Notes: generated from the letters alone by a model not told the origin. Positions 46,360-55,741 are shown, counted from the stretch's first letter. The stretch is 64,000 bases of DNA from GCA-2712985 sp964515905 (GCA_964515905.1 CAZEWK010000086.1:62001-126000); one strand, 5' to 3'. Numbers and translations are program-made.

Positions 46360-47067
46360 ATGGGCTCGAATATCTTAGCGCTTGATACAAGTAGTAGTGC
46401 TTGTTCAGTTGCGTGTTGGAAATCAACCGAAATAGTTGCCAACGAATATGTGGATCTTGGGCGAGGCCATGCTGAAGCCTTAGTACCCATGATTGCGTCT
46501 GTAATGCGTAAGGCAGACATTGATTATTTTCAGTTGGATGCAATAGCAGTCACCCTCGGTCCAGGGACTTTCACAGGCTTGCGAATTGGACTTTCTGCTG
46601 CTCGCGGGCTTGCGTTGGCTGCATCGATACCCATGGTCGGTATTAGTTCGCTTGAAGTTCTAGCACATGCTACCAGCTTGGAACGAAACTCCGTGCTGGC
46701 CATATTGGACGCAGGACGTGGCAGACTGTATGCCCAACGCTTCAATTCATCTCTATGTGCGACGGTTCCAGCTTCCGTAGTGGAAGCTGAAAATATTCCA
46801 TCCTTCTTGCCTGCTGGCTCATGTGTGGTTGTTGGAACGGGCATACCTCTGGTACGACCCTATCTAACTAAAACTAAGTTCGACGGCCATGAGGAGGTGT
46901 TCTTTGATCCTGCGGTCAGTTCTCCAAATGCGGCTGTGCTAGCGAAGATTGCGAGCACTCGTGAGTCTGCCAAACCATCTACTTTGCATCCAATTTACCT
47001 ACGTTCTCCCGATAATATGTTTCGGAAACAAGAATCGACCAACAAAAATGTTGGGGATAATGTTTAA
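46360..47067 (+). CDS. tsaB: tRNA threonylcarbamoyladenosine biosynthesis protein TsaB
   Basis: A 235-residue ASKHA-fold protein that scaffolds TsaD and TsaE in making t6A37 on ANN-reading tRNAs. Visible: LALDTSSSACSVACW at the start, the central VTLGPGTFTGLRIGLSAARGLA motif, and an intermediate C-terminal half. The 3' end overlaps rimI by eight bases; the pair tsaB-rimI is widely conserved. Upstream is a 206-base non-coding gap with no clear signal. Confidence 0.94.
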   Translation: MGSNILALDTSSSACSVACWKSTEIVANEYVDLGRGHAEALVPMIASVMRKADIDYFQLDAIAVTLGPGTFTGLRIGLSAARGLALAASIPMVGISSLEVLAHATSLERNSVLAILDAGRGRLYAQRFNSSLCATVPASVVEAENIPSFLPAGSCVVVGTGIPLVRPYLTKTKFDGHEEVFFDPAVSSPNAAVLAKIASTRESAKPSTLHPIYLRSPDNMFRKQESTNKNVGDNV

Positions 47068-47533
47068 TATTTGGTCTGTTGTTAGCGATCATCAGATTTC
47101 GGTTTTGGCAACTCTTCAGTATAAATGTTTCGAGAACTCTAATGTGCAACCAGGATTAGAGCGAATGATCTTTAGTCCTGGTGTATTTGGTCTCATTATT
47201 TCTGAGGAAGATCCTAATCTTGAAGTTGCCTATGCAATTTGTAGAGTGGCTTTGGAGGAGGCTGAACTGCTATCGATAGGTGTTGTCCCGAATAAACGGG
47301 GTTCCGGTTATGGTAAAACAATACTATCAGCAATTATTACTGAAGCGGGTCACCGGGGGGCGGAGTCTTTGGTGCTGGAAGTCGGTGAGAATAATCTAGC
47401 GGCAAAAAACCTCTATGCAGCAGCAGGTTTTGCTCAAGTCGGCGGACGGAAAAATTATTATCGCGTAGGCTCTGGGGCGTATGAGGACGCAGCAATAATG
47501 CGTTGCCGGCTAAGGAATACAGGAGTCAGTTAA
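47060..47533 (+). CDS. rimI: Ribosomal-protein-alanine N-acetyltransferase RimI
   Basis: A 157-residue GNAT enzyme that acetylates the N-terminal Ala of ribosomal protein S18. The acetyl-CoA loop is PNKRGSGYGKTILSAI, preceded by LLSIGVV, and ENNLAAKNLYAAAGF follows. The frame is open from 46949; ATG 47060, preceded by GGGGA and overlapping the tsaB stop, gives the family-like start. ATG 47048 is possible. Its 3' end overlaps the TusA-like gene on the other strand by eight bases. Confidence 0.9.
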   Translation: MFNIWSVVSDHQISVLATLQYKCFENSNVQPGLERMIFSPGVFGLIISEEDPNLEVAYAICRVALEEAELLSIGVVPNKRGSGYGKTILSAIITEAGHRGAESLVLEVGENNLAAKNLYAAAGFAQVGGRKNYYRVGSGAYEDAAIMRCRLRNTGVS

Positions 47534-47774
47534 CTAGCACCCTGAGGCGATACGTGCCCGGAGCAGCCGAAGTGGGTTCCAATGAGAGTATGGTGTGGCC
47601 TAGTTCTTTCAATGAACGTGGGACATTTTCAAGTGGTTCTCCTTCGTTAAGGACCACTGCGAGAATTGTTCCAGGTCGCATGGAATCGATGGTAAGTCGA
47701 GTATGTACGAAGGTAAGAGGGCATATTTTGTCCGTAATATCTAGCTCTTGATCACAGTCGGCAATATTTTTCAT
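47526..47774 (-). CDS. TusA/SirA-family sulfur-carrier-like protein
   Basis: An 82-residue protein with the TusA fold: ELDITDKICPLTFVHTRLTID carries the conserved CPxxxx motif (Cys about 17 accepts sulfur as a persulfide) and SMRPGTILAVVLNEGEPLENV plus RSLKELGHTILSL complete the beta-alpha-beta-alpha fold. The frame is open to 47864 but the family starts shortly before ITDKICP, so ATG 47774 is used. This TusA-like gene beside rimI and fur is typical of alphaproteobacteria. Possible roles: tRNA thiolation or Mo/Fe cofactor sulfur transfer; partner unknown. Confidence 0.82.
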   Translation of the reverse strand: MKNIADCDQELDITDKICPLTFVHTRLTIDSMRPGTILAVVLNEGEPLENVPRSLKELGHTILSLEPTSAAPGTYRLRVLVN

Positions 47775-47934
47775 AATGAGGGTACTTAATTTCAAACTTA
47801 GATTCCATAATTCGTTGATTATAACATAATCTAAGTGTAACAGCATTGGTTGTTTGAAGGGCAAGTCTCACGTATGATCGAGAGAATAAAATCGGCTGTA
47901 TAAACATCAAGGCTGCTTTGTGAGGTTCATTCTT

Positions 47935-48369
47935 ATGTCATCACCTATTGAGGAGCGATGTCGAGACAAAGGGCTCAAAATGACCGGACAAAGGCGAGTT
48001 ATCGCCCGTGTTCTGTCTGATGCTAGCGATCATCCCGATGCTGCGGAAGTATACAAAAGAGCAGTTAGCGAAGACGATCGTATTAGCATGGCAACTGTGT
48101 ACAGAACAATTCGACTTTTTGAGGATTGTGGTGTCCTTGAGCGGCATGATTTCGGTGACGGGAGAGTGCGATATGAGGAGGCGTCGCGGGAGCATCACGA
48201 TCATCTGATAGATGTGAAAACAGGGCAGGTAATAGAATTTCAAAACACAGAAATTGAAGAATTGCAGAAAAAAGCCGCCCGTAAGCTGGGATATGAGTTG
48301 GTGGACCATCGTCTTGAGTTGTACGGTATGCCCCTTGGTACTAGTGTTCTTGATTCTGAGGAACAGTAA
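47935..48369 (+). CDS. fur: Fur family metalloregulator
   Basis: A 144-residue Fur-family repressor. The winged helix is residues about 1-80 (GLKMTGQRRVIARVLSDASDHPDA, then SMATVYRTIRLFEDCGVLERHDFG) and the dimerisation/metal domain shows SREHHDHLIDVKTGQVIEFQN and LVDHRLELYG. The CxxC structural-zinc motif of E. coli Fur is absent, as in alphaproteobacterial Fur/Mur proteins that sense Mn or Fe. Which metal is used is not readable. GTG 47920 is an alternative start. It faces the TusA gene with a 160-base shared upstream region. Confidence 0.9.
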   Translation: MSSPIEERCRDKGLKMTGQRRVIARVLSDASDHPDAAEVYKRAVSEDDRISMATVYRTIRLFEDCGVLERHDFGDGRVRYEEASREHHDHLIDVKTGQVIEFQNTEIEELQKKAARKLGYELVDHRLELYGMPLGTSVLDSEEQ

Positions 48370-48425
48370 AGAGCTCAAAGTATATGTGTTTGGTTTGTGA
48401 TAAATAGCCCCGAAAAAGGTTCAGC

Positions 48426-49247
48426 ATGGCCACGGCGGAACAGCTAGATGATTTGAACATAGGTATTCAATCAGGTGATCTTGAGGTAAGACTCGCTTCT
48501 TCTAATGAGGAAATTGACGCGTCACAAGCCCTCAGATACAAAATTTTTTATGAAGAGATGGCGGCAATTCCTAGTACAGAGATGTCGGAACTTCGTCGTG
48601 ATTTTGATAAATTTGACAGAGCTTGCGACCACCTAATGGTGATTGATAATTGTCGAAATGGTTTGTATGAATCAGTCGTTGGTACTTATAGGTTGAGTCG
48701 CAGGGTCAACGCGGAGCGCTCTGGTGGATTCTATACGGCTAACGAATACGATATTTCTGATATAGTTGCTCAGAAAGGAGAGATTCTAGAACTTGGTCGC
48801 TCCTGTGTTGCCAAGCAATACCGCTCTGGACATACCATGGCGCTATTGTGGCGCGGAATAGCTGCATATGTGTTTAGTCACGACATAGCGTGGATGTTTG
48901 GTTGTGCTAGTCTAAGGGGTACGGAACCGGATCAACTTGCGTTACCACTGTCTTATTTGCACCACTTTCACTTGGCTCCTGAAGGTTTGCGGCCGCGAGC
49001 ATTGGACGATCTATGTGTTTCGATGGATCTTATGCCCAAAGAAGATATCGAAAAGCGTTTGGCTCGCGAGTTGTTGCCTCCGTTGATCAAAGGATATCTT
49101 AGGGTTGGTTGTTTCGTTGGCGACGGGGCAGTGGTTGATTCCCAGTTTCAGACTACCGATGTATGCGTAGTTCTGAAGACAGATCGAGTGACCGGGAAGT
49201 ACCGGCAGCATTATGAAGGAAATCGACGTTCAGTGAATGCTGTGTGA
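48426..49247 (+). CDS. Ornithine lipid N-acyltransferase-like GNAT protein (OlsB family)
   Basis: A 273-residue GNAT-fold protein of the OlsB/hemolysin-like acyltransferase group. Key segments: SNEEIDASQALRYKIFYEEMAA, CDHLMVIDN, VGTYRLSRR, EILELGRSCVAKQYRSGHTMALLWRGIAAYV and GYLRVGCFVGDGAVVDS. OlsB transfers a 3-hydroxyacyl chain from ACP to ornithine to give lyso-ornithine lipid. The downstream plsC-like gene would encode the OlsA-type second step, so ornithine lipid synthesis is a reasonable inference. It follows fur by 56 bases. Confidence 0.85.
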   Translation: MATAEQLDDLNIGIQSGDLEVRLASSNEEIDASQALRYKIFYEEMAAIPSTEMSELRRDFDKFDRACDHLMVIDNCRNGLYESVVGTYRLSRRVNAERSGGFYTANEYDISDIVAQKGEILELGRSCVAKQYRSGHTMALLWRGIAAYVFSHDIAWMFGCASLRGTEPDQLALPLSYLHHFHLAPEGLRPRALDDLCVSMDLMPKEDIEKRLARELLPPLIKGYLRVGCFVGDGAVVDSQFQTTDVCVVLKTDRVTGKYRQHYEGNRRSVNAV

Positions 49248-49258
49248 TTTGTTTAATC

Positions 49259-50068
49259 ATGAGTCTATTTGCACATCTGTTTGCTTTAATGCGATTTCTT
49301 GCTTTTCTAGGGTGGACGCTCTTTTGGTTGCCACTTCAGGCGTTTACAATACTATTTAGTGCGCGCTTGAGTCGGCTTATTCCGCAAATATATCATCAGG
49401 GAAATTGCGCTATTTTGGGTTTACGGGTTCGTCGTTACGGTAAGCCAGTAAAGTCGTCACCAACACTCTTCGTTTCAAATCATACATCATATCTTGACAT
49501 CGTTGTGCTAGCAGCACAATTGAAGGCGTCTTTTGTTGCCAAGCAAGAGGTTGCTAAGTGGCCTTTATTCGGCCTTTTAGCCCGTTTGAATCGTACAGTC
49601 TTTGTGCAACGCCGAGCAGGTAAAAGTGGCGCGTATAGAGATGAAATGCAGTCTCAGCTCCTAGGTGGTAGAAATTTAATTTTGTTCCCAGAAGGTACTA
49701 GCAATGATGGGAACCGAGTCTTGAGGTTTAATAGCACATTTTTTAGTGTTGCGGAGATTTCTCTAAAGGGAAAATTAATTCCAGTGCAACCCATAGCGAT
49801 AGCTTATACACGTCTCAACGGCTTACCGGTGGGAAGAAGTGGTCGACCCCTTTTCGCCTGGTATGGGGATATGGATCTAGTGAGCCATTTATGGTCAGTG
49901 CTCGGGCAGAATACTGTGACCGTAGAGGTCACGTTCTTGCCAACCGTTACTATCAGTGACTACTCAAACCGCAAGGAGATGGCGAAGGAATGTCAATCCA
50001 TGGTAGAGGGTAGTGTATCGAACATGCTGCGAGGTTCGCCCGCTCCCTTGAAAGAGACCTCAACTTGA
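49259..50068 (+). CDS. Lysophospholipid/lyso-ornithine-lipid acyltransferase (PlsC/OlsA family)
   Basis: A 269-residue PlsC-family acyltransferase with a hydrophobic N-terminus (LFALMRFLAFLGWTLFWLPLQAF). The acyltransferase motifs are present: NHTSYLD (catalytic HxxxxD), VQRRAG (motif II), and FPEGTSNDG (motif III). Adjacent to the OlsB-like gene, it probably adds the second acyl chain in ornithine lipids (OlsA) or makes phosphatidic acid (PlsC). GTG 49244, overlapping the olsB stop as GTGA, is an alternative start; no strong ribosome site marks either. Confidence 0.87.
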   Translation: MSLFAHLFALMRFLAFLGWTLFWLPLQAFTILFSARLSRLIPQIYHQGNCAILGLRVRRYGKPVKSSPTLFVSNHTSYLDIVVLAAQLKASFVAKQEVAKWPLFGLLARLNRTVFVQRRAGKSGAYRDEMQSQLLGGRNLILFPEGTSNDGNRVLRFNSTFFSVAEISLKGKLIPVQPIAIAYTRLNGLPVGRSGRPLFAWYGDMDLVSHLWSVLGQNTVTVEVTFLPTVTISDYSNRKEMAKECQSMVEGSVSNMLRGSPAPLKETST

Positions 50069-50198
50069 CAGTGTTTAGTTGGGTGCTAGGATCCTTGGTG
50101 TATATTTTCACGAAATGCATTATATTCCAATATATTAGGGCGTTCTTTAGGATGGTAGGCGGACGGCGAGAAACTATTCAGTTTGGGCATAACTAGTT

Positions 50199-51626
50199 GT
50201 GACCAACCAGAATACGCGAAATGTGCCTGCGACCACCGGGGGTGGATTTGAGCTAGCACCGGCCTCAAAATCCCTGTTTATAAAAACCTTCGGTTGTCAG
50301 ATGAATGTGTACGATTCTGAAAGGATCTCAGAATTACTTGTCCCTTTAGGCTATACAATCAAAGATGCCCTCGAAAATGTGGACATGGCAGTATTGAATA
50401 CTTGCCATATCCGCGAAAAGGCGAGCGAAAAACTATTTTCAGAACTGGGCCGCCTACGAGCGCACAAAAGACGACGTAGCGCAATAGGCAAGCAGATGAT
50501 CATAGCGGTCGCAGGTTGTGTTGCTCAAGCTATCGGTGAAGAGATAGCACGTCGTGTTCCGGAGGTTGATATAGTGGTTGGTCCACAGACCTACCATCGC
50601 CTTCCCGAATTAATTTCTCGAATAGAATCGACTTCTGGGGATACACAAATATGCACAGAATTCCCGGTTAATCCTAAGTTTGATGAGTTGCCCGTTGAGA
50701 GAAAAGGAGGAAGTGTGTCTGCTTTTCTCTCTGTTCAAGAAGGTTGCGATAAGTTTTGCACCTTTTGTGTAGTCCCCTACACTCGGGGGGCCGAATATTC
50801 TCGACCTGTCGATGACTTGGTTACTGAAGCAAAGTTATTAGTTGAGTGTGGGGTCAAGGAGATCACGCTTCTTGGTCAAAATGTAAATGCTTACCATGGG
50901 CAACATTTAGGCAAGCAGGTGTCCTCTTTGAGTGTACTAATTGAGCGCCTCGCTGCGCTTAAAGGTTTATCGCGTTTGCGTTATACTACTTCGCATCCTA
51001 AGGATATGGACTTATCACTTATTGATGCGCACGGTCGAATTCCCGAGCTAATGCCATCGGTGCATTTACCCGTCCAATCTGGGTCCGATCGGATTTTGGA
51101 GGCTATGAATCGCAGATACACTGTTGCGGATTACCTTGGGGTAGTGGACAAGTTGAGAACCGCCAGACCAGATATTGCTTTGTCTTCGGATTTTATAGTG
51201 GGTTTTCCTGGTGAGACAGAGGAAGACTTCCGACAAACTATGAACCTGGTAAAGACCGTTGGATACGCTCAAGCCTATTCCTTTAAATATAGTCCGCGGC
51301 CAGGAACACCAGCTGCCGCAGGAGAAATCCAAATTGAAGATGAAATCAAATGGGAGAGATTGCAGGTTCTTCAGAATTTATTGGTGGAACAGCAGTCTAA
51401 ATTCAATCAATCTCTGGTCGGTGCGGCTACAGAGATTTTGATCGAAAAGCCTGGTCGTTATCCAGGACAACTAGTGGGACGGACCCCCTATCTTCAGCCT
51501 GTGCATGTCGCAGCGAAAAGTGATAACCAGGAGTTGAATATAGGGGACATTATTCAGGTTAACATCACAGGAAGCTCATCAAATAGTTTGATGGGCACAT
51601 TGGGTGGAGACTATATCAATGATTGA
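50199..51626 (+). CDS. miaB: tRNA-2-methylthio-N6-dimethylallyladenosine synthase MiaB
   Basis: A 475-residue radical SAM methylthiotransferase acting on i6A37 in tRNA. The N-terminal UPF0004 domain has KTFGCQMNVYDSE, LNTCHIREKA and VAGCVAQA with the three auxiliary-cluster Cys; the radical SAM triad is CDKFCTFC; and a C-terminal TRAM domain starts near 395. The SVQEGCDKFCTFC context is typical. Start GTG 50199 matches the family. The stop overlaps the in-frame open start of phoH. First gene of miaB-phoH-ybeY-corC-lnt. Confidence 0.97.
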   Translation: MTNQNTRNVPATTGGGFELAPASKSLFIKTFGCQMNVYDSERISELLVPLGYTIKDALENVDMAVLNTCHIREKASEKLFSELGRLRAHKRRRSAIGKQMIIAVAGCVAQAIGEEIARRVPEVDIVVGPQTYHRLPELISRIESTSGDTQICTEFPVNPKFDELPVERKGGSVSAFLSVQEGCDKFCTFCVVPYTRGAEYSRPVDDLVTEAKLLVECGVKEITLLGQNVNAYHGQHLGKQVSSLSVLIERLAALKGLSRLRYTTSHPKDMDLSLIDAHGRIPELMPSVHLPVQSGSDRILEAMNRRYTVADYLGVVDKLRTARPDIALSSDFIVGFPGETEEDFRQTMNLVKTVGYAQAYSFKYSPRPGTPAAAGEIQIEDEIKWERLQVLQNLLVEQQSKFNQSLVGAATEILIEKPGRYPGQLVGRTPYLQPVHVAAKSDNQELNIGDIIQVNITGSSSNSLMGTLGGDYIND

Positions 51627-51649
51627 TCTTTGAGAAGAGGATCTTCTCG

Positions 51650-52684
51650 ATGGCGCATGAAACGACCCACAGTGCAGAACACGAAGCCCCTCAGTTTATT
51701 ACCTTTGAGAACAATACACTATTGCCAGCATTGTTTGGTCACCACGATCAACATGTCGCTCGTATAGAACACTCTCTTGGAGTGATGGTAACTAGTAGGG
51801 GAAATCAGTTAGCTCTTACTGGGCCGACTGATGCCGTCAACATGGCAAAAAAGGTGTTTACAGAACTGTACGCAATGTTAGAGGGAGACTTCCCAGTCAC
51901 TTTGGCAGAAGTAGATGCAGTGTTGAGAATAGAATCCAATGTTAGATTGGACCTAGAAGAAGGTCCTCAAAGCAAAATAGTTGTACACACCCCTAAACGT
52001 CGAATACTTCCCCGTTCTTCTAACCAAGTTCAATATGTGAAAGCCCTGAGGGAATCTGAACTGGTATTTGGGGTTGGGCCCGCGGGAACGGGTAAAACTT
52101 ACCTCGCGGTGGCTATCGCTCTATCTATGATGTCCCAAGGCGAAGTTGAAAGATTAATATTGTCCCGTCCTGCCGTAGAGGCCGGCGAGCGACTTGGCTT
52201 CTTGCCCGGAGACCTGAGAGAGAAAGTGGACCCATATCTTCGCCCCCTCTACGACGCCTTATACGACATGATGCCTGCGGATAAGGTGAATGGATATTTG
52301 CAGGGAGGGGAAGTGGAAATCGCGCCGCTGGCTTTTATGCGCGGTAGAACGTTATCTAACGCCTTCGTGATACTGGATGAAGCACAGAATACAACCCCAG
52401 TTCAGATGAAAATGTTTTTGACTCGTCTTGGAGAAAATTCCAGGATGGCTGTTACCGGAGATCTTTCCCAGGTGGATCTTCCGAGGGGTGTGCAGAGTGG
52501 TTTAGCTCATGCCTTGTCAGTAGTTGGGCAATTGAAAGGTACGCAGGTAGTAGAGTTTTCCGATGTTGATGTTTTGCGTCACCCTCTGGTTACAAAAATT
52601 GTGAAGGCGTATAATAAGCATGAGAATTCAACCGATTCATCCTATGGAAACAATGGCTCTTCACCCGTAAAGAAAAGTACGTAA
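51650..52684 (+). CDS. phoH: PhoH family ATPase
   Basis: A 344-residue P-loop NTPase of the PhoH-like family, linked to rRNA maturation and RNA quality control with YbeY. An N-terminal KH-like segment (about 35-105, GVMVTSRGNQLALTGP) precedes the ATPase: Walker A FGVGPAGTGKTYLAVAIAL, Walker B FVILDEAQNTTPVQMKMFLTR, and VTGDLSQVDLP. TTG 51623 is also open, overlapping miaB, but AAGAGG stands nine bases before ATG 51650, which I prefer. It overlaps ybeY by one base. Confidence 0.94.
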   Translation: MAHETTHSAEHEAPQFITFENNTLLPALFGHHDQHVARIEHSLGVMVTSRGNQLALTGPTDAVNMAKKVFTELYAMLEGDFPVTLAEVDAVLRIESNVRLDLEEGPQSKIVVHTPKRRILPRSSNQVQYVKALRESELVFGVGPAGTGKTYLAVAIALSMMSQGEVERLILSRPAVEAGERLGFLPGDLREKVDPYLRPLYDALYDMMPADKVNGYLQGGEVEIAPLAFMRGRTLSNAFVILDEAQNTTPVQMKMFLTRLGENSRMAVTGDLSQVDLPRGVQSGLAHALSVVGQLKGTQVVEFSDVDVLRHPLVTKIVKAYNKHENSTDSSYGNNGSSPVKKST

Positions 52685-53229
52685 TGAATTCAAGTGATAC
52701 CCTGCTAATATCACTTAGTATAGATGACAGTCGTTGGAAAGATCTTTCGTTCAATGTTGATGACTTGTGTGACTCCGCTGTTAGGATAGCATTTCTGGTG
52801 GCGAATCAAGCGCAATATGGGGAAGTTAGCATTCTTCTTACGAACGATCCCGTTATACGTGGTTTAAACTCAAGGTACCGAAGGAGATCAGAGCCAACTA
52901 ATGTATTGTCCTTTTCAGGAACAATCAGTAGCTCAACAAACGATGGGAAAATGTTACCACAACTTTGGGGAGACGTCGTTATTTCATTAGATCGAGTGAG
53001 TGATGAAGCAAAATATCAGGAGAAATCTGTCAGGGATCATGTGGCGCATTTGATTATTCACGGAACTTTGCACCTTCTTGGTTTTGATCACCAAGAACAA
53101 ACTGCAGCTGAAGATATGGAGAAACTCGAGATACTGTCGCTACGCAGGCTTGGCATTAGAAATCCCTATCAGGCTAAAAACTCAAATGCTCAAAAGGTGG
53201 AACGAGATGATATGTCCATCGAAAACTAA
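52684..53229 (+). CDS. ybeY: Endoribonuclease YbeY
   Basis: A 181-residue zinc-dependent endoribonuclease for 16S rRNA 3'-end maturation and ribosome quality control. The metal-binding signature is HGTLHLLGFDHQEQ with three His; NVLSFSG and GDVVISLDRV are also conserved. Its ATG overlaps the phoH stop (TAATG). The last 23 bases overlap corC, so the operon is tightly packed. Confidence 0.95.
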   Translation: MNSSDTLLISLSIDDSRWKDLSFNVDDLCDSAVRIAFLVANQAQYGEVSILLTNDPVIRGLNSRYRRRSEPTNVLSFSGTISSSTNDGKMLPQLWGDVVISLDRVSDEAKYQEKSVRDHVAHLIIHGTLHLLGFDHQEQTAAEDMEKLEILSLRRLGIRNPYQAKNSNAQKVERDDMSIEN

Positions 53230-54163
53230 CCAAGAGAAAAGAGTTGAACAAGCGAACCAGCGCCGGTCCGGTCTTCTGGTGGTTTGGGACTATATAAAGA
53301 CCTTTTTTTATAAAGCTTCTGGTGAACCGACTTTTCGTCAGTCTATAGAGGAACTGATAGAAGAACATGATGACGTTGTTCTTCCCGAGGACGTAGAAGA
53401 ACACACAATGTTCCGCAACCTGTTAGATTTTGGTAGGCTCGATGTTGCTGACGTAATGGTGCCGCGCGCCGACATCCTATCTGTACCAGAATCCTCGTCA
53501 CTCGAAGAGCTGATATCAGTAATATTTGAGCACGGACATTCCCGTGTTCCTGTGCATCGCGGATCCTTGGATGATGTAATGGGCATGGTACATGTTCGAG
53601 ATATTCTCGCTTTTTGGCAAAGGAGTTCAGATTTCCAACTTTCGACAGTTATTCGGTCTCTTTTGTTTGTTCCCCCATCGATGCCCATCCGCGAACTTCT
53701 TCTTGAGATGCGGGCAACAAAGATACATATGGCGTTAGTTGTCGACGAATATGGCGGAACAGATGGTCTGGTAACAATTGAGGACTTGGTGGAAGAAATT
53801 GTTGGAGAGATAGAAGACGAACATGATCGGACGGTAGAGCCGAAGCTAACCGACAGGGCTGATGGGTTAATCGATGCGGATGCGCGAGTTGCAGTGCCCG
53901 ATTTAGAGTTAAAATGTGGTATCGACTTGTTACCTGACGCAAGGGACGAAGAGATAGACACTTTGGGGGGGTTAGTTTGTGAGTTGGCTGGCAGAGTACC
54001 GCTCCGTGGAGAGTTAATAGCCCATCCTTCGGGCATGAAGTTCGAAATAGTTGATGCAGATCCAAGGAAAATCCGACGCCTTCGAGTTCACCCGCTTTTA
54101 GACCGCGATCAACCGACACAACCGCAGTTGGAAAAACAGAATAGCCACATCCGTGGTGGTTAA
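53207..54163 (+). CDS. CorC/HlyC-family CBS domain protein
   Basis: A 318-residue protein. After a basic N-terminal region comes FGRLDVADVMVPRADILSVPESS, a CBS pair (about 65-185, RVPVHRGSLDDVMGMVHVRDIL and KIHMALVVDEYGGTDGLVTIEDLVEEIVGE), and a C-terminal CorC/TrkC-C domain. No DUF21 membrane domain is present, so it is the soluble CorC type. CorC is tied to Mg/Co homeostasis and, in this gene order, to envelope function; the role is unproven. AAGGTGG lies before ATG 53207; earlier in-frame ATGs would lie deeper inside ybeY. Confidence 0.88.
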   Translation: MICPSKTNQEKRVEQANQRRSGLLVVWDYIKTFFYKASGEPTFRQSIEELIEEHDDVVLPEDVEEHTMFRNLLDFGRLDVADVMVPRADILSVPESSSLEELISVIFEHGHSRVPVHRGSLDDVMGMVHVRDILAFWQRSSDFQLSTVIRSLLFVPPSMPIRELLLEMRATKIHMALVVDEYGGTDGLVTIEDLVEEIVGEIEDEHDRTVEPKLTDRADGLIDADARVAVPDLELKCGIDLLPDARDEEIDTLGGLVCELAGRVPLRGELIAHPSGMKFEIVDADPRKIRRLRVHPLLDRDQPTQPQLEKQNSHIRGG

Positions 54164-55715
54164 GCGTTTGCGGATAATGCTGCCGACAACTCCGTTTTGG
54201 ATGCAAGGTTTGGGTTTGATTATACTCGGTGGGGTGGGAAGCCTCGCTTTTGCCCCCCTTCATGCAGTTATTGTTTTGGTGCCAGTCCTCACGGGTTTTT
54301 ACTGGGCTATAAACCGGGCTTCCAGCCCCGGATCCGCATTCCTATTTGGACTATCATTCGGGTTAGGTCATTTTTTGACGGGCTATTATTGGATCGGAAA
54401 TGCGTTTCTGGTGGCTGGTTGGGGCCTGTTGGTTGCTATTCTAGCGGTTTTTTGTCTTGCGGGCGTCTCCGCTCTCTTTGTCGGATGGGTGGCTTGGGTG
54501 TGCAGATATTGTGGAGCTCTTGGATTTAAGCAAATACTGTTGTTTTCTGCCCTGTGGACTTTAGCTGAGTGGTGCCGAAGTTTTTTTGTGTTCGGCGGTT
54601 TTCCCTGGAATTTATTGGGCTATGTTTGGGGCATTTCAGATCCGATGATGCAGTTGGCGTCAGTGGTCGGCGTTTTTGGTATGAGCGCAGTTACTGTTCT
54701 ATGTGCTTCTATGCCGGCCCTGCTCCTTTTCTTGCCGAAGCTTGGTTATTGGGAAATATCGCGATGTATTGGTGCTCCTATGCTTATTTTGTTAGCAATA
54801 TGGGGCGGTGGAGCATTAAGGTTGGATGCTGCCAACGAAACGATGAAGGAAGGCATTAAACTCAGGTTGGTGCAGGCAAATATTGTGCAGGATGAAAAAT
54901 GGGACCTAGCGTTAAGAAAGACTCACTCGAGGAACTATTTGACACTAAGTCAAACGGCCCTTTCGGCAGACGTCACACATGTAATATGGCCTGAAACCGC
55001 CACGCCTTACGCCTTGGACCGTGACGAAGGGGCGCGACAGATGTTGGCGTCGGCTGCACCTCAAAACGGGTTGCTTATTACAGGGGCCATTCGTTTCTCT
55101 GATAGTGAGCACGTGCCTCAGGAGATATGGAATGGGTTGCAAGCCGTTACGTTTATGGGGGAGATTGCTGGTTCTTACGACAAGAGGCGTCTAGTGCCAT
55201 TTGGGGAGTACGTTCCATTTCGGAATTGGTTGCCAATTAGCAAACTAGTTCAGGGGAGCCGTGATTTTACGGCAGGTACTGGGCCTAGAACAATGGATCT
55301 ACCTGGTTTGCCTCCAGTGGGTCCATTGATTTGTTTTGAGGTTATTTTCCCTGGCGTTATTGCAGACAAAAATCGACGTCCAGAGTGGTTTCTTAATCTT
55401 ACTAACGATGCTTGGTATGGCCACACTGCAGGTCCGTATCAGCATTTGGTACAAGCACAGTTTCGAGCCGTTGAGGAGGGGCTACCGTTAGTGCGTGTAG
55501 CAAATACAGGTATATCTGCGACTATTGACGCGTATGGTCGGATTGTAAAATTTTTGGCGCTGGGTGAGCGGGGTGTTATAGATACGGGTCTTCCTGATAA
55601 AATAAGTAAGGGCACCTATTACAGCAGTTATGGTAATGTCCCGGTTATTTCTTTGGTCAGCCTGGTAATTGGAATATTTGTATTTTGCCGTTTCCGGCAT
55701 CAACTATGTTATTGA
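54153..55715 (+). CDS. lnt: Apolipoprotein N-acyltransferase
   Basis: A 520-residue inner-membrane enzyme that N-acylates the lipidated Cys of outer-membrane lipoproteins. Six or more hydrophobic segments precede a nitrilase-like periplasmic domain with the catalytic triad Glu in WPETATPYAL, Lys in YDKRRLVPFGEYVP and Cys in GPLICFEVIFPG. Start uncertain: GTG 54153, GTG 54156 or ATG 54177; the first overlaps the corC stop by 11 bases. lppC and the BON lipoprotein in this window are among its likely substrates. Confidence 0.96.
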   Translation: MVVKRLRIMLPTTPFWMQGLGLIILGGVGSLAFAPLHAVIVLVPVLTGFYWAINRASSPGSAFLFGLSFGLGHFLTGYYWIGNAFLVAGWGLLVAILAVFCLAGVSALFVGWVAWVCRYCGALGFKQILLFSALWTLAEWCRSFFVFGGFPWNLLGYVWGISDPMMQLASVVGVFGMSAVTVLCASMPALLLFLPKLGYWEISRCIGAPMLILLAIWGGGALRLDAANETMKEGIKLRLVQANIVQDEKWDLALRKTHSRNYLTLSQTALSADVTHVIWPETATPYALDRDEGARQMLASAAPQNGLLITGAIRFSDSEHVPQEIWNGLQAVTFMGEIAGSYDKRRLVPFGEYVPFRNWLPISKLVQGSRDFTAGTGPRTMDLPGLPPVGPLICFEVIFPGVIADKNRRPEWFLNLTNDAWYGHTAGPYQHLVQAQFRAVEEGLPLVRVANTGISATIDAYGRIVKFLALGERGVIDTGLPDKISKGTYYSSYGNVPVISLVSLVIGIFVFCRFRHQLCY

Positions 55716-55725
55716 ATCTGGTAAT

Positions 55726-55741
55726 AGTAGTTAAAACTACT
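55726..55741. repeat. 16-bp inverted repeat after lnt
   Basis: AGTAGTT, AA, AACTACT: seven-base arms with a two-base spacer, starting 10 bases after the lnt stop. The stem is AT-rich and lacks a T-run, so terminator function is doubtful. It begins the 184-base metK upstream region. Confidence 0.3.
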
